DNA of 64,000 nt from Mycobacterium asiaticum (GCF_001673365.1 NZ_LZLS01000169.1:18630-82629), one strand, 5' to 3'. Shown: positions 1 through 10,599, counted from the first letter of the stretch. Notes: generated from the letters alone by a model not told the origin. Numbers and translations: made by a program.

Positions 1-2
1 CC

Positions 3-596
3 TGGGCGGAACAGACCTCCCGAATCCAGATCGGCGCATTGGTGACTTGCAACTCCTACCGAAACCCGGAATTGCTGGCTGACATGGCTCGCACCGTGGA
101 TCACATCTCTAGTGGCCGCCTGATCCTCGGCATCGGCTCGGGATGGAAACAGAAGGACTACGACGAGTACGGCTACGAATTCGGTACCGCCGGCAGCCGG
201 CTCGACGACCTGGCCGGTGCACTCCCCCGCATCAAATCGCGGTTGGGCAAGCTGAACCCGGCACCGACCCGCGACATCCCGGTCCTGATCGGCGGCGGTG
301 GCGAACGCAAAACCTTGCGACTGGTCGCCGAGCACGCAGACGTGTGGCACAGCTTCAGCTCGGCCGACGAGTTCCCGGTCAAAGCCGAGGTGCTCCGCAA
401 ACATTGCGATGACGTGGGGCGCGACCCGGCCAGCATCGAACGCTCGGCCTCCGCGGGCCACGGTTCGGAGCTGATCGCCAACGCAGAAGCACTCGCCGAA
501 CTCGGAGTCACCCTGCTGACGGTCGGTTGCGACGGTCCCGATTACGACCTGACTGATGCGGAAACCCTGTGCCGATGGCGCGACCGCGCGAGTTAA
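3..596 (+). CDS. LLM-class F420-dependent oxidoreductase, 5'-truncated by window edge
   Basis: This is the C-terminal part of a luciferase-like (LLM) oxidoreductase. The reading frame is open from base 3, so the N-terminus lies outside the window. Visible motifs include [15 protein letters not shown] followed by [17 protein letters not shown], the typical barrel segment of F420-dependent LLM enzymes, and [20 protein letters not shown], which commonly helps bind the F420 phosphate. The natural substrate cannot be read from sequence. Position next to the GntR gene matches M. tuberculosis Rv0044c next to Rv0043c, so it is probably the Rv0044c orthologue. The family call is confident; the reaction is unknown. 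Confidence 0.88.
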   Translation, partial: WAEQTSRIQIGALVTCNSYRNPELLADMARTVDHISSGRLILGIGSGWKQKDYDEYGYEFGTAGSRLDDLAGALPRIKSRLGKLNPAPTRDIPVLIGGGGERKTLRLVAEHADVWHSFSSADEFPVKAEVLRKHCDDVGRDPASIERSASAGHGSELIANAEALAELGVTLLTVGCDGPDYDLTDAETLCRWRDRAS

Positions 597-695
597 CGCG
601 CGCTTCATCGACGAAACATCTCAACGCAGACGCCCAGTCATGAGAAACTTGCCGCGCCAGGGGCCGTCGGGCGGCTGAAAAGAGACTGCGAACTG

Positions 696-1424
696 ATGCC
701 TAAGAAATACGGGATCAAGGAAAAAGACCAGGTCGTGACCCACGTCCTGAACCTGCTGCTGACCGGGAAGCTCCGCAGCGGGGACCGGGTTGACCGCAAC
801 GAGATCGCACAGGGCCTCGGCATCAGTCGAGTGCCCATTCAAGAGGCGCTGGTTCAGCTCGAACACGACGGCATCGTGTCGACGCGCTACCACCGCGGCG
901 CGTTCGTGGAGCGGTTCGACGAATCCACAGTCCTAGAGCACCACGAACTCGACGGCCTGCTCAACGGCATCGCCTCCGCGCGAGCGGCCGCCAACCCCAC
1001 ACCGCGCATCCTCGGCGAACTCGACTCGCTGCTGCGATCGTTGCGCGCGTCGCGAGAAGCGCGCGTCTTCGCCGAAACCGCCTGGGAGTACCGGCGCGTG
1101 GTCAACGACGAGTACGCGGGTCCACGCCTGCACGCCACCATCCGCGCCTCACAGAACCTCATCCCCCGTGTTTTCTTCATGACCTACCAGCACGGCCGCG
1201 ACGACATGCTGCCGTCCTACGAAGAGGAAAACGCGGCGATGCACCGACGCGACCCGGAAGCCGCCCGCGCGGCCTGTATCGGCCGCTCAGAGCTGATGGC
1301 CAAGACGATGATCGCCGAACTGTGCCGCCGCGGTGTGTTTGCCCGACCCGGCGAACTTGGCGACACTTCCGCAGCCCAGCCGGAGGCCGAGATTCCCCGC
1401 GAGCCGTCCACGATCGTGCTCTGA
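696..1424 (+). CDS. GntR-family (FCD-type) transcriptional regulator
   Basis: The 242-residue protein has an N-terminal winged helix-turn-helix (residues ~10-75, with [20 protein letters not shown] matching the GntR recognition helix). A C-terminal all-helical ligand-binding domain of the FCD/FadR kind follows, with acidic and histidine residues scattered through ~95-220. The ATG at 696 begins the [12 protein letters not shown] segment just before the HTH. It lies 99 bp after the LLM oxidoreductase and is the likely orthologue of Rv0043c. Proximity suggests it regulates that enzyme or the ABC transporter starting 36 bp downstream. The effector is unknown. Confidence 0.88.
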   Translation: MPKKYGIKEKDQVVTHVLNLLLTGKLRSGDRVDRNEIAQGLGISRVPIQEALVQLEHDGIVSTRYHRGAFVERFDESTVLEHHELDGLLNGIASARAAANPTPRILGELDSLLRSLRASREARVFAETAWEYRRVVNDEYAGPRLHATIRASQNLIPRVFFMTYQHGRDDMLPSYEEENAAMHRRDPEAARAACIGRSELMAKTMIAELCRRGVFARPGELGDTSAAQPEAEIPREPSTIVL

Positions 1425-1460
1425 GCGCCGCACCGCGGCGTGCTCGATACGGTGGCGGTG

Positions 1461-3248
1461 ATGAGCGCGAAGTTATTCGGGATCGTCGCGACAATCCTGC
1501 TGGTGGCCGGGCTGGCCGGCGCGGCACCCGCAGCCGCCGACCGCAATCAGTGCGCGCCGCCCGGTTTGGACAGCGCCAACGTCTTACCGGACGACCTGAT
1601 GTCGCGGACAGACGGCCAGAGCGAGGACTCGGATGACACCGACACCACAGCGTCCGTCGTCCCGTTGACCTCGGTGAACACCGCCGCGCTCGGACTCGGT
1701 ACGCCCGGCGTCCTGCTGGCGGGCACGCTCTCGGATGCGCCGCCCAGCACCTGCATTAACGCCACTGGTCGTTACACCGGCTTCGACAACGAGTTGTTGC
1801 GTGCCATGGCCGCGAAGCTGGGTCTGCAGGTGCGCTTCGTCGGGACCGACTTCTCCGCCCTGCTCGCCCAGGTGGCCTCGCGACGTTTCGATGTCGGCTC
1901 CTCATCCGTCAAGGCCACCGACGCCCGACGCCATACCGTCGCCTTCACCAACGGATATGACTTCGGCTTCTACTCCCTGGTAGTGGCGCCGGGTTCGGCG
2001 ATCAAGAAGTTCACCGACCTCAGCGTCGGACAACGGATCGGAGTCGTCCAAGGCACCGTCGAAGAAACCTACGTCGTCGACACCCTGGATCTGCAGCCGG
2101 TGAAATACCCGGACTTCGCCACGGTCTACGCAAGCCTGAAGACCCGCCAGATCGATGCGTGGGTGGCGCCGGCCAACCAGGCCTCGACCGCGATCCGGCC
2201 GGGCGACCCGGCAGTGATCGTGGCGAACACGTTCGGCACCGGCGATTTCGTGGCATACGCCGTCGCCAAGGACAACCAACCGCTGGTCGACGCCCTGAAC
2301 TCAGCCCTGGACGCCGTCATCGCCGACGGCACCTGGTCCGCGCTCTACAGCAAATGGAAGCCACGCACGTTGGCGCCCGGCTGGAAGCCCGGATCGCGGA
2401 CCGCTCCGGCCCCGAAGCTGCCCGATTTCGCGGCCATCGCCGCCGACCATCACCGCAGGTCGGTACAACCGGCCGTTCCCAAATCGACGCTGACCCAGCT
2501 GCGCGAATCCTTTCTCGACTGGGACATGTACCGGCAGGCCGTTCCCGCCCTGCTCACCACCGGCCTGCCCAACACGCTGATCCTGACTGGCAGCGCCAGC
2601 CTCATCGGGCTGGCGATCGGCATGGGGCTGGCCATCGCCGGGATATCCCACCAGCGCTGGCTGCGCTGGCCGGCCCGGATATACACCGACATCTTCCGCG
2701 GCCTGCCCGAGGTGGTGATCATCCTGATCATCGGCCTGGGCGTCGGGCCGGTGGTGGGAGGTCTGACCAACAACAATCCGTATCCGCTGGGCATAGCCGC
2801 CCTGGGATTGATGACCGGCGCCTACGTCGGCGAGATTCTGCGATCCGGGATACAGAGCGTCGATGCCGGCCAGCTCGAAGCATCACGTGCGCTGGGCTTC
2901 AGCTACGCGGCCGCGATGCGTTTGATCGTCGTGCCGCAGGGGGTGCGGCGGGTGCTGCCCGCGCTGGTCAATCAGTTCATTGCGCTGCTGAAAGCCTCGG
3001 CACTTGTGTACTTCCTGGGGCTGATTGCCAACCAGCGCGAGCTGTTCCAGGTGGGCCGTGACCTCAACGCCCAGACGGGAAGCCTCTCGCCACTGGTGGC
3101 CGCGGGCATCTTCTATCTGTTGTTGACCGTGCCATTGACGCACCTGGTGAATTACATCGACGCGCGACTGCGGCGCGGGCGCGCCAAACTCCAACCCGAA
3201 GATCCGCCGGAAGTGGTCACCTCGACCATCGGACCGGAGATGACGTGA
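1461..3248 (+). CDS. Polar amino-acid ABC transporter, substrate-binding domain fused to permease
   Basis: Fused importer subunit, about 595 residues from the ATG at 1461; a GTG at 1440 would add seven residues before the signal peptide. Order: signal peptide (LFGIVATILLVAGLAGAAPAAA), a short low-complexity linker, a family-3 periplasmic amino-acid-binding domain (~70-300, with GRYTGFDNELLRAMAAKLGL and DVGSSSVKATDARR), then a HisM/GlnP-type permease domain (~365-590) with several hydrophobic helices and the coupling motif EASRALGFSYAAAMRLIVVPQ. The next gene supplies the ATPase and overlaps by 4 nt. The likely substrate is a polar amino acid such as glutamine or glutamate. The gene lies between counterparts of Rv0043c and Rv0042c, which I recall as adjacent in M. 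tuberculosis, so this looks like a lineage-specific insertion or a loss elsewhere. Confidence 0.88.
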   Translation: MSAKLFGIVATILLVAGLAGAAPAAADRNQCAPPGLDSANVLPDDLMSRTDGQSEDSDDTDTTASVVPLTSVNTAALGLGTPGVLLAGTLSDAPPSTCINATGRYTGFDNELLRAMAAKLGLQVRFVGTDFSALLAQVASRRFDVGSSSVKATDARRHTVAFTNGYDFGFYSLVVAPGSAIKKFTDLSVGQRIGVVQGTVEETYVVDTLDLQPVKYPDFATVYASLKTRQIDAWVAPANQASTAIRPGDPAVIVANTFGTGDFVAYAVAKDNQPLVDALNSALDAVIADGTWSALYSKWKPRTLAPGWKPGSRTAPAPKLPDFAAIAADHHRRSVQPAVPKSTLTQLRESFLDWDMYRQAVPALLTTGLPNTLILTGSASLIGLAIGMGLAIAGISHQRWLRWPARIYTDIFRGLPEVVIILIIGLGVGPVVGGLTNNNPYPLGIAALGLMTGAYVGEILRSGIQSVDAGQLEASRALGFSYAAAMRLIVVPQGVRRVLPALVNQFIALLKASALVYFLGLIANQRELFQVGRDLNAQTGSLSPLVAAGIFYLLLTVPLTHLVNYIDARLRRGRAKLQPEDPPEVVTSTIGPEMT

Positions 3249-3994
3249 CCAGCACGGACCAGAAGAGGTCTCCAGTTTCGTTATCTGCCAAGGATATTCA
3301 CCAGGTCCTGGCGGGCAACACGGTGCTGCGTGGCGTCGATTTGGACGTGCCGGCCGGCACCACTACCGCTGTCATCGGGCCGTCCGGCTCGGGCAAGTCC
3401 ACGCTGCTGCGCACCCTGAACCGACTGCACGAGCCCGACGCCGGCGACATCTTGTTGGACGGCCGATCGGTGTTGCACGACGATCCCAATGAGTTACGCC
3501 AGCGCATCGGCATGGTGTTCCAGCATTTCAACCTGTTTCCACACCTCAGCGTGCTCGACAACATCGCGCTCGCACCGCGCAAACTGCGCGGGTTGCCTGC
3601 CGACGCCGCGCGCCAGCTGGCGCTGCACCACCTCGAGCGGGTGGGTTTGAAAGCCAAGGCGGACGCTCGCCCGGGCACGCTGTCCGGCGGCCAACAGCAG
3701 CGGGTTGCGATTGCCCGGGCGCTGGCGATGGCCCCCCAGGTGATGTTCTTCGACGAAGCCACCTCAGCGTTGGACCCCGAAATGGTCAAAGGAATTCTGC
3801 AACTGATAGCCGATCTGGGCGCCGACGGCATGACGATGGTCGTCGTCACCCACGAGATGGGGTTCGCACGGTCGGCTTCGGACGCCGTCGTATTCATGGA
3901 CCACGGCAAAGTCGTGGAGTTCGGGTCCCCGGAGCGGATATTCGACGCCGCCGAGACAGATCGACTGCAGCGGTTCCTCTCCCAGGTGCTGTGA
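3245..3994 (+). CDS. Amino-acid ABC transporter ATP-binding protein
   Basis: The 249-residue cytoplasmic ATPase partners the upstream fused binding protein/permease. Canonical motifs are intact: Walker A GPSGSGKST, Q-loop FQHFNLFPHLSVLDN, signature LSGGQQQRVAIARALA, Walker B VMFFDEATSALDPE and H-loop VVVTHEMGFA. The sequence is of the GlnQ/HisP class. The start codon overlaps the stop of the permease gene (ATGACGTGA arrangement near 3240-3248), which indicates translational coupling. Substrate specificity is inferred only from the family. Confidence 0.93.
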   Translation: MTSTDQKRSPVSLSAKDIHQVLAGNTVLRGVDLDVPAGTTTAVIGPSGSGKSTLLRTLNRLHEPDAGDILLDGRSVLHDDPNELRQRIGMVFQHFNLFPHLSVLDNIALAPRKLRGLPADAARQLALHHLERVGLKAKADARPGTLSGGQQQRVAIARALAMAPQVMFFDEATSALDPEMVKGILQLIADLGADGMTMVVVTHEMGFARSASDAVVFMDHGKVVEFGSPERIFDAAETDRLQRFLSQVL

Positions 3995-4062
3995 CCAGCG
4001 CGGGCGCGCCCGGCCGACACGGTGTCTTCCGCCACGGAAATGTCGGGTTAGACTGCCGGTTT

Positions 4063-4563
4063 ATGGCGGACAGCGAACCGACAGCTCCGGAGGTGAAGGA
4101 GCTGGCGGAGGGTTTGCACCGCTCGCTCTCCAAGTTGATCACGATCCTGCGCAGGGGGGACACCGCCGGCGGAACCGTCGCAGGCGAATTGACGTTGGCG
4201 CAGCTGTCGATTCTGATCACCTTGCTGGACCGAGGGCCGATCAGGATGACCGACCTGGCCGCGCACGAGCGGGTACGCACCCCCACCACCACCGTGGCCA
4301 TCCGCCGCCTGGAAAAGGTCGGGCTGGTCAAGCGCTCACGCGACCCATCCGACCTGCGCGCCGTGTTGGTCGACATCACCGCGCAGGGTCGGGCCGTACA
4401 CAAGGAATCGCTGGCCAATCGACACGCCGCGCTGGCCGCAATGCTCAGCCAGCTTCCGCCCGCTGACCTGGAAACCCTGATGAAGGCACTGGCGCCGTTA
4501 GATCGCCTGGCCGCCGGTGAGCCTGTCGCCGAGGCCGCCACTGCGTCCCCGGACGCCGAATAG
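4063..4563 (+). CDS. MarR-family transcriptional regulator
   Basis: A 166-residue winged-helix regulator. The ATG at 4063 (MADSEPTAPEVKEL) is preferred over an in-frame GTG at 3991 because the added 24 residues look non-coding. Features: helical dimerisation N-terminus, HTH around LTLAQLSILITLLDRGPIRM, recognition segment TPTTTVAIRRLEKVGLVKR, and the wing motif RDPSDLRAVLVDITAQGR, typical of MarR proteins. It is the probable orthologue of Rv0042c. It follows the ABC ATPase on the same strand and precedes the SDR gene by 39 bp, so either could be its target. No inverted-repeat operator was recognised. Confidence 0.9.
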   Translation: MADSEPTAPEVKELAEGLHRSLSKLITILRRGDTAGGTVAGELTLAQLSILITLLDRGPIRMTDLAAHERVRTPTTTVAIRRLEKVGLVKRSRDPSDLRAVLVDITAQGRAVHKESLANRHAALAAMLSQLPPADLETLMKALAPLDRLAAGEPVAEAATASPDAE

Positions 4564-4602
4564 CAAGCGCGAAAGTGGCTGACTGTCAACTAATCTGACG
4601 TC

Positions 4603-5268
4603 ATGCCCACCGCACTCATCACAGGTGCCAGCGCCGGTATCGGCGAAGCCATCGCCAGCGCCTTGGCGCCCACCCACACCTTGCTGCTGGCCGGACGTCC
4701 GTCGTCCCGGCTGGACGGTGTGGCGGAACGCCTCGGCGCCACGACGTTTCCGTTGGATCTGACCGACACCGATTCCATCGAAGCCAGTTGTGAGGTCGTC
4801 GACGAACTTGACGTGCTGGTGCACAATGCCGGGCTGTCCATCCCCGGCCGGGTCGCCGAGTCGCACGTCGACGAATGGCGCGCCACGTTCGCTGTCAATG
4901 TCTTTGGTGCCGTGGCACTTACGTTGACATTGTTGCCCGCGCTGCGCCAGGCGCGCGGGCGCGTCGTCTTCATCAACTCCGGGTCAGGACGCAACGTGTC
5001 GCCCGGCATGGCCTCCTATTCGGCCAGCAAGTTCGCCCTTCGCGCCTTCGCCGACTCGCTGCGTGCCGACGAGCCGGCGCTGCTGGTCACCTCGATTCAC
5101 CCCGGTCGCGTGGACACCGAAATGCAACGCGATCTCGTCGCCTACGAGGGCGGCGAGTACGACCCCTCGAAGTTCCTGCGCCCCGAGACCGTCGCCGAGG
5201 TAGTCGCCCACGCGGTGGCAACGCCTCGCGACGGCCACCTGCATGAAGTCGTGATCCGGCCGCGTTAG
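4603..5268 (+). CDS. Short-chain dehydrogenase/reductase (SDR)
   Basis: A 221-residue classical SDR with a Rossmann fold. It has the nucleotide-binding motif TGASAGIGEAIA near the N-terminus, the structural NAG motif (VLVHNAGLSIPG), the active-site Ser (INSGSGR) and the catalytic Tyr-Lys pair (YSASKFALRAF). It is likely an NAD(P)-dependent oxidoreductase of unknown substrate. The short C-terminus (HPGRVDTEMQRDL) resembles small SDRs annotated as putative short-chain oxidoreductases in actinobacteria. It is convergent with leuS, whose stop lies 11 bp beyond. Confidence 0.9.
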   Translation: MPTALITGASAGIGEAIASALAPTHTLLLAGRPSSRLDGVAERLGATTFPLDLTDTDSIEASCEVVDELDVLVHNAGLSIPGRVAESHVDEWRATFAVNVFGAVALTLTLLPALRQARGRVVFINSGSGRNVSPGMASYSASKFALRAFADSLRADEPALLVTSIHPGRVDTEMQRDLVAYEGGEYDPSKFLRPETVAEVVAHAVATPRDGHLHEVVIRPR

Positions 5269-5278
5269 TTGGCGCGAA

Positions 5279-8158
5279 CTAGACCACCAGGTTGACCATC
5301 CTGCCCGGGACCACGATCACCTTGCGTGGAGTGGCGCCATCCAGGAAAGCCAGCACCTTCTCATCAGCCAGGGCCGCGGCTTGCACCGCATCCTGGCCCG
5401 CGTCGGCCGCCACCACGACCCGGCCGCGTACCTTGCCGTTGACCTGCACCGGGTACTCGACGGTGTCATCCACCAGGTAGGCCGCATCAGCCACCGGGAA
5501 GGGCCCGTGCGCCAGCGAGGTGCCGTGGCCCAGCCGCGACCACAATTCCTCGGCCAGGTGCGGAGCCAGCGGCGCCAGCATCAACACCAGCGGCTCGACC
5601 GCCGCCCGGGGCACCTCACCGCGGTACTGCTTGGTGAGGTAGTTGGTGTACTCGATCAGCTTGGCGGCCGCGGTGTTATTGCGCAGCGCCGCATAGTCTT
5701 CGGCCACTCCGGCGATGGTGCGATGTAGCGACCGCAGCGTGTCGGTCGCCAACTCCTGGTCGGCGACCCGGACTTCGCCTGTTTCCTCGTCCACCGCCAA
5801 CCGCCACACACGCTGCAGAAAGCGGTGCGCGCCAACGACATCCTTGGTGGCCCATGGCCGAGACGCCTCGAGCGGACCCATCGACATCTCGTAGACACGT
5901 AGGGTATCCGCGCCGTACTCATCGCAGATCTCGTCGGGTGAGATCGAATTCTTCAGGCTCTTACCGATTTTGCCGAACTCCTGGAACACTTCGATCTCGC
6001 CGTCCGGGCCCGGTAAGAAAAATGAGCCAGCGCGCTCGATCACATTCTCGGCGGGCACGTAGGACCCGCGCTGGTCCGTGTAGGCGAAGGCCTGGATGTA
6101 CCCCTGGTTCACCAGCCGTCGATAGGGCTCACTGGAGCTGACGTGGCCCAGGTCGTACAGCACCTTGTGCCAGAACCGGCAATAGAGCAGGTGCAACACG
6201 GCGTGCTCGGCACCGCCCACGTAGAGGTCGACCCCGCCGGGATCGTTGGGACCGTGCTCGGCTGGGCGCGGGCCCATCCAGTAAGCCTCGTTTTCCTTGG
6301 CGCAGAAGCGTTCCGAGTTGTGCGGATCGGTGTACCGCAACTCGTACCAAGAACTGGCGGCCCATTGCGGCATCACATTGGTATCGCGGGTGTAGGGCTG
6401 CAGGCCGTCGCCGAGATCCAGCTCCACATGCACCCATTCGGTCGCCTTGGCCAGCGGTGGTGACGGTTCGCTGTCGGCGTCATCCGGGTCGAACAACACC
6501 GGCGAATAGTCGGGCACGTCGGGAAGTTCGACGGGCAACGCGGATTCGTCGATCGGGTGGGCGCGCCCCGCTGTGTCGTAGACGATCGGGAACGGCTCAC
6601 CCCAGTACCGTTGCCGAGCGAAAAGCCAGTCCCGCAATTTGAATTGGATTCGGGGCCGACCTTTGCCCTCTGATTCCAACCGCGCGGTGATCGTCGCTTT
6701 GGCCTCGGCGACGTCCAATCCGTCTAGGTAGCCGGAGTTGACCAGGACACCGTCGCCGGAGTGCGCGGCCTGCGAAACATCGCCGCCGGCAATGACTTCG
6801 ACAATCGGGAGACCGAATGCACGGGCAAAGTCCCAGTCTCGTTGGTCGTGACCCGGGACGGCCATGATGGCACCGGTGCCGTAGCCGGCCAGCACGTAAT
6901 CGGCAATGAAGATCGGCACCGCCTTTCCGTTGGCCGGATTGATCGCGTAGCTGCCGAGGAAGACGCCGGTTTTCTCCCTGCTCTCCTGGCGCTCGAGGTC
7001 TGACTTGGCCGCGATCGCGCGCCGGTAGGCTGCCACCGCCTCAACCGGGGTGGCAGCGCCGTACGTCCACGCTGGATCGACCCCGTCGGGCCAGTTAGCA
7101 ACGACCAGCTCGTCGACCAGGTCGTGCTCGGGCGCCAACACCAAATAGGTAGCGCCGAACAGTGTGTCGGGCCGGGTGGTGAACACCTCGATATCAGCCT
7201 GCGCACCGTCAGTCTTGGCAGCCGAAAACAGGGCCATGGCCCCGGTAGAGCGCCCAATCCAGTTGCGCTGCATCGCTTTGACCTGCTCTGGCCAGTCCAG
7301 CGCGTCCAGATCATCGAGCAACCGGTCGGAGTAAGCGGTGATCCGCATCATCCACTGCCGCAACCGCTTCCGGAACACCGGGAAGTTGCCCCGATCACTG
7401 CGGCCGTCGGAGGTGACCTCTTCGTTGGCCAAAACCGTGCCCAGGCCCGGACACCAATTCACCATCGAGTCGGCGCGGTAGACCAGCCGGTGCGTATCGA
7501 TAACGTCCGACCGCTCCCCCGCCGACAGCTCCGCCCACTGCCTGCCATCCGTGAGAGTCCTTGCCCCGGAATCAAATTCGGCGATCAGCTGCGCTATCGG
7601 ACGAGCCTTGTTGGCGGCGGTGTCGAACCAGGCGTCGTAGATCTGTAGAAAGATCCACTGCGTCCACTTGTAGAAGTCCACATCGGTGGTGGAAAAGCTG
7701 CGGCGACTGTCGTGACCCAGTCCGAGCCGACCGAGCTGGCGGCGGAAGTTGACGACGTTGGCCTCGGTCCTGGTCCGCGGATGGGTGCCGGTTTGCACGG
7801 CGTACTGCTCGGCTGGCAGACCAAAGGCGTCAAAACCCAACGCGTGCAGCACGTTACGGCCGTTCATCCGGAAGTACCGGGCATAGACGTCGGTGGCGAT
7901 GTAGCCCAACGGGTGGCCGACATGCAACCCCTCCCCCGACGGGTACGGGAACATGTCCTGGACGAACAGCTTGTCCTCGGGTACGGCAGAACCATCCGTC
8001 GGAGCGAGGGAACCCACCGGGTTGGGCACATGGAACGTCCCGAGCCGGGCCCAGTTCTCCTGCCAGGTGCGCTCCACCCCGGCCGCCAGCTCGGCGTTGT
8101 AGCGGTACCGCGGCGCGTCGGAGTCCGCATCCGGCGCGGCGGTCGGCGATTCTGTCAC
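5279..8158 (-). CDS. leuS: Leucyl-tRNA synthetase
   Basis: Class I aminoacyl-tRNA synthetase charging tRNA-Leu. From the GTG at 8158 the protein (MTESPTAAP...) has about 959 residues, close to the M. tuberculosis enzyme; a TTG two codons earlier is also in frame. Hallmarks are the HIGH-type motif HVGHPLGY near residue 80, the CP1 editing insertion with [12 protein letters not shown], and the KMSKS-type loop [10 protein letters not shown]. The family C-terminal end [11 protein letters not shown] contacts the tRNA. It is the orthologue of Rv0041 and is divergent from mtc28. Confidence 0.98.
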   Translation of the reverse strand: MTESPTAAPDADSDAPRYRYNAELAAGVERTWQENWARLGTFHVPNPVGSLAPTDGSAVPEDKLFVQDMFPYPSGEGLHVGHPLGYIATDVYARYFRMNGRNVLHALGFDAFGLPAEQYAVQTGTHPRTRTEANVVNFRRQLGRLGLGHDSRRSFSTTDVDFYKWTQWIFLQIYDAWFDTAANKARPIAQLIAEFDSGARTLTDGRQWAELSAGERSDVIDTHRLVYRADSMVNWCPGLGTVLANEEVTSDGRSDRGNFPVFRKRLRQWMMRITAYSDRLLDDLDALDWPEQVKAMQRNWIGRSTGAMALFSAAKTDGAQADIEVFTTRPDTLFGATYLVLAPEHDLVDELVVANWPDGVDPAWTYGAATPVEAVAAYRRAIAAKSDLERQESREKTGVFLGSYAINPANGKAVPIFIADYVLAGYGTGAIMAVPGHDQRDWDFARAFGLPIVEVIAGGDVSQAAHSGDGVLVNSGYLDGLDVAEAKATITARLESEGKGRPRIQFKLRDWLFARQRYWGEPFPIVYDTAGRAHPIDESALPVELPDVPDYSPVLFDPDDADSEPSPPLAKATEWVHVELDLGDGLQPYTRDTNVMPQWAASSWYELRYTDPHNSERFCAKENEAYWMGPRPAEHGPNDPGGVDLYVGGAEHAVLHLLYCRFWHKVLYDLGHVSSSEPYRRLVNQGYIQAFAYTDQRGSYVPAENVIERAGSFFLPGPDGEIEVFQEFGKIGKSLKNSISPDEICDEYGADTLRVYEMSMGPLEASRPWATKDVVGAHRFLQRVWRLAVDEETGEVRVADQELATDTLRSLHRTIAGVAEDYAALRNNTAAAKLIEYTNYLTKQYRGEVPRAAVEPLVLMLAPLAPHLAEELWSRLGHGTSLAHGPFPVADAAYLVDDTVEYPVQVNGKVRGRVVVAADAGQDAVQAAALADEKVLAFLDGATPRKVIVVPGRMVNLVV

Positions 8159-8352
8159 GCCCAACAGGGTATAAGGGCGCCTTTCAAACTAGTCGGGCCA
8201 CAGGTTGGTATCGGTTCCGTTGCGCAGCGATCAGAGGTTCATCCCAGCTCTATTTCGAGCATGGTGGCGGCCGTGAGCACTGGATACATTCAGCCTCGGT
8301 GGTGGGTCCAACGGCTTCGTCATCACCCAGCTATTCGGAGGGACCGGTCGAG

Positions 8353-9546
8353 ATGATTCAGATCGCGCGCACCTGGCGAACCTTCGCAGGTGGCCTGGCC
8401 GCCGGGGCCGTCGGCGTCGTGATGTTCGCCGGCGGAACTGCCTCGGCCGAACCCCTGGTCCCCCAACCCGCTGTCCCCGGCGTCCCCATGCTGCCGGCCA
8501 CGGCGCCAGGCGCCACGGTGTTTCCCGGGGGCGCCAATACCAACCGATTCGCTCCCGCCCCCGCGCAGGCGCCGGTCCCGCTGCAGGCTGTCGCCCCCGC
8601 GCAACTGCCTGCCCCGGTCGCGGCACCGTCACCGGCCACCGTCCCCGCGGCCGTTCCGGCTCCCGCCGCAAGCGCACCGCAACCGCCGGCCGTGACGCCC
8701 GCTACCACCGGCACGCTGCGCGAGCACCTCGAGAGCAAGGGCGTGAAGCTCGAAGCGCAGCGCCCGCTGGGTTTCAAGGCGCTCGACATCACCGTGCCGA
8801 TGCCCCCGCGCTGGACGCAGGTGCCGGACCCGAACGTGCCGGACGCGTTTGTAGTGATCGCCGACCGGGTCGGCGGTAACAGCGTGTACACGTCGAATGC
8901 GCAGGTAGTGGTGTACAAGCTGGTCGGCGACTTCGACCCCGCGGAAGCGATTACGCACGGCTTCGTGGACAGCCAGCGACTGCTGGCCTGGCAGACGACC
9001 AACGCATCGTTCGCCAACCTGGGCGCCTTCCCGTCGTCGGTCATCGAGGGCACCTACCGCGAGAACGACATGACGCTGAACACCTCGAGGCGCCACGTGT
9101 TCGCCAGTTCCGGATCCGACAAGTACCTGGTGTCTCTGTCGGTGACCACCGCAGCGACCCAAGCCGTCAGCGATGCCCCCGCCACCGATGCCATCGTCAA
9201 CGGCTTCCGGGTGTCCACCCCAGGGGCGGCCGCTCAAGCTCCCGCGCGGGTCGGGGCGCCGACGGGGCCGAGCGCACCGGCACCCGCGGCAACGCCCGCA
9301 CCGGCTCCGCAAGCACCGGCGTCTCAAGCTCCCGCACCACAGGCGCCGGCTCGGACGACTCCACCACAGGCGCCTGTTGCGCCCGCCGCGCCGACTGCAC
9401 CCGCCGCCCCGATCCCGCCGCCGGCGCCCGTGCAGGCAATCCACCCGGTGCCGCGGGCGGTACCCGCGCAACCGCCCGCCGTGGCATCCAACCCGGCACC
9501 CGCCTCGCCGCCGTTGGTCACCCTGACGCCGGCCCCGGCGCGCTAG
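8353..9546 (+). CDS. mtc28: Proline-rich secreted antigen Mtc28 (LpqN-like fold)
   Basis: Secreted protein of about 397 residues from the ATG at 8353; the longer in-frame start at 8299 would place 18 residues before the signal peptide. It has a Sec signal peptide ([22 protein letters not shown]). A proline/alanine-rich region (~30-115) is followed by a conserved domain ([40 protein letters not shown]) and a second Pro/Ala-rich tail from ~300. It is the orthologue of Rv0040c (28-kDa proline-rich antigen) but clearly longer than the 310-residue M. tuberculosis protein, almost entirely in the C-terminal Pro/Ala tail. Function is unknown; related lipoproteins bind hydrophobic ligands. Confidence 0.92.
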   Translation: MIQIARTWRTFAGGLAAGAVGVVMFAGGTASAEPLVPQPAVPGVPMLPATAPGATVFPGGANTNRFAPAPAQAPVPLQAVAPAQLPAPVAAPSPATVPAAVPAPAASAPQPPAVTPATTGTLREHLESKGVKLEAQRPLGFKALDITVPMPPRWTQVPDPNVPDAFVVIADRVGGNSVYTSNAQVVVYKLVGDFDPAEAITHGFVDSQRLLAWQTTNASFANLGAFPSSVIEGTYRENDMTLNTSRRHVFASSGSDKYLVSLSVTTAATQAVSDAPATDAIVNGFRVSTPGAAAQAPARVGAPTGPSAPAPAATPAPAPQAPASQAPAPQAPARTTPPQAPVAPAAPTAPAAPIPPPAPVQAIHPVPRAVPAQPPAVASNPAPASPPLVTLTPAPAR

Positions 9547-9598
9547 CGGCGCTGGAGCCCGGCGCGCGCAAATTCCGGCGGGCTCGTATTGTGAGCAC

Positions 9599-9949
9599 AT
9601 GCTTATCGCGGGCGTGGTGTGCGTGTGTGCGGCGATAGCGTCGGCCGCGTTCGGGATCTGGTCTCTTTCCCAAGCGCCCGCGGCTGAGCCCAACCAGTTG
9701 GCGCTGCGCTCCATGGCGCCGACTCAGCTGGCGGCCGCGGTGATGCTCGCCGCCGGGGGAGTGGTCGCCTTGGCCGCGTCCCCGCAGACAGCGCTGGTGG
9801 TCGTGATCATCTGCATCGTCGGCGCGCTCGGCACACTGGCCACCGGTTCGTTACAGAGCGCGCGGTTCGCGTTACGTCGTCAGACCGCCGAGGTTCCCGC
9901 GTCCGGTTGCGCCGGCAGTTGCGGAGTCTGCACGCTGTCCTGCCACTAG
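9599..9949 (+). CDS. Small membrane protein with cysteine-rich C-terminal tail (Rv0039c-like)
   Basis: The 116-residue protein has about three predicted transmembrane segments: LIAGVVCVCAAIASAAFGIW, a helix around LAAAVMLAAGGVVALAA, and LVVVIICIVGALGTLA. The C-terminus contains four cysteines and a terminal histidine (CAGSCGVCTLSCH), reminiscent of a small metal-binding knuckle. It is the probable orthologue of Rv0039c. Function is unknown. It follows mtc28 by 52 bp on the same strand and is convergent with yqgE. Confidence 0.82.
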   Translation: MLIAGVVCVCAAIASAAFGIWSLSQAPAAEPNQLALRSMAPTQLAAAVMLAAGGVVALAASPQTALVVVIICIVGALGTLATGSLQSARFALRRQTAEVPASGCAGSCGVCTLSCH

Positions 9950-9987
9950 GTCAGTTTCGGACGGTCGCGACCCGCTGCGCCCGGCTC

Positions 9988-10599
9988 CTAATTCCGGCTG
10001 ACGTCGATCGGATGCGTCGCCAGCATCGAAAGCGGCAACGGCTGACGCCGCAACACCTGACCCCACAAGTCGGCCCGCGCCGGAACCAGCACGTCAGAGG
10101 GCAACGCCGACAACACAATCCAATCGTCGCGCTCGATTTCGCCTTCGAGTTGGCCGATGGTCCAACCGGAGTAGCCGGCGAATATTCGCACGCCTTCGAC
10201 CACGGGCGCGATCAAGTCGGGTTCGGCGTCGAGGTCCACCATCACCATGCGGCCCGCGACATGCCTTAGGCCCGGCACCCCGTCGGGTTCGGCGCCAATG
10301 CGCAGAACTGCCAGGCACAGTGCCGCGTCCCGCTTGACCGGTCCGCCGATGAACATTGTCTTGGGCTTGGCGGCGAGCTTGGCCCACTGCGGCAGCACGT
10401 TGTAGACCGCGGTTTCGCTGGAGCGGTTGAGCACCACGCCCAAGGTGCCGCCCTCGTTGTGTTCGACGATGTATATGACACTGCGCCGAAACGTCGGTTC
10501 CAGCAGATCGATGTTGGCCAGCAACAGGGTTCCCGCCCGCACGCGTTGCGCAGCGGGTGCGATGTGGTCTTCGGGATCTTCGTGCTGTGCCACTACCAC
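9988..10599 (-). CDS. YqgE/AlgH family protein
   Basis: About 203 residues from a GTG at 10599; the frame stays open to 10632 and another GTG follows at 10593, so the start is uncertain. Conserved YqgE segments include AGTLLLANIDLLEPTFRRSV, the GGTLGVVLNRSS motif, MFIGGPVKRDAAL and FAGYSGWTIGQLEGE. It is the orthologue of Rv0038. YqgE proteins are widespread and of unknown biochemical function; AlgH was once named as an alginate regulator without a proven mechanism. It is divergent from the MFS gene. Confidence 0.93.
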   Translation of the reverse strand: MVVAQHEDPEDHIAPAAQRVRAGTLLLANIDLLEPTFRRSVIYIVEHNEGGTLGVVLNRSSETAVYNVLPQWAKLAAKPKTMFIGGPVKRDAALCLAVLRIGAEPDGVPGLRHVAGRMVMVDLDAEPDLIAPVVEGVRIFAGYSGWTIGQLEGEIERDDWIVLSALPSDVLVPARADLWGQVLRRQPLPLSMLATHPIDVSRN

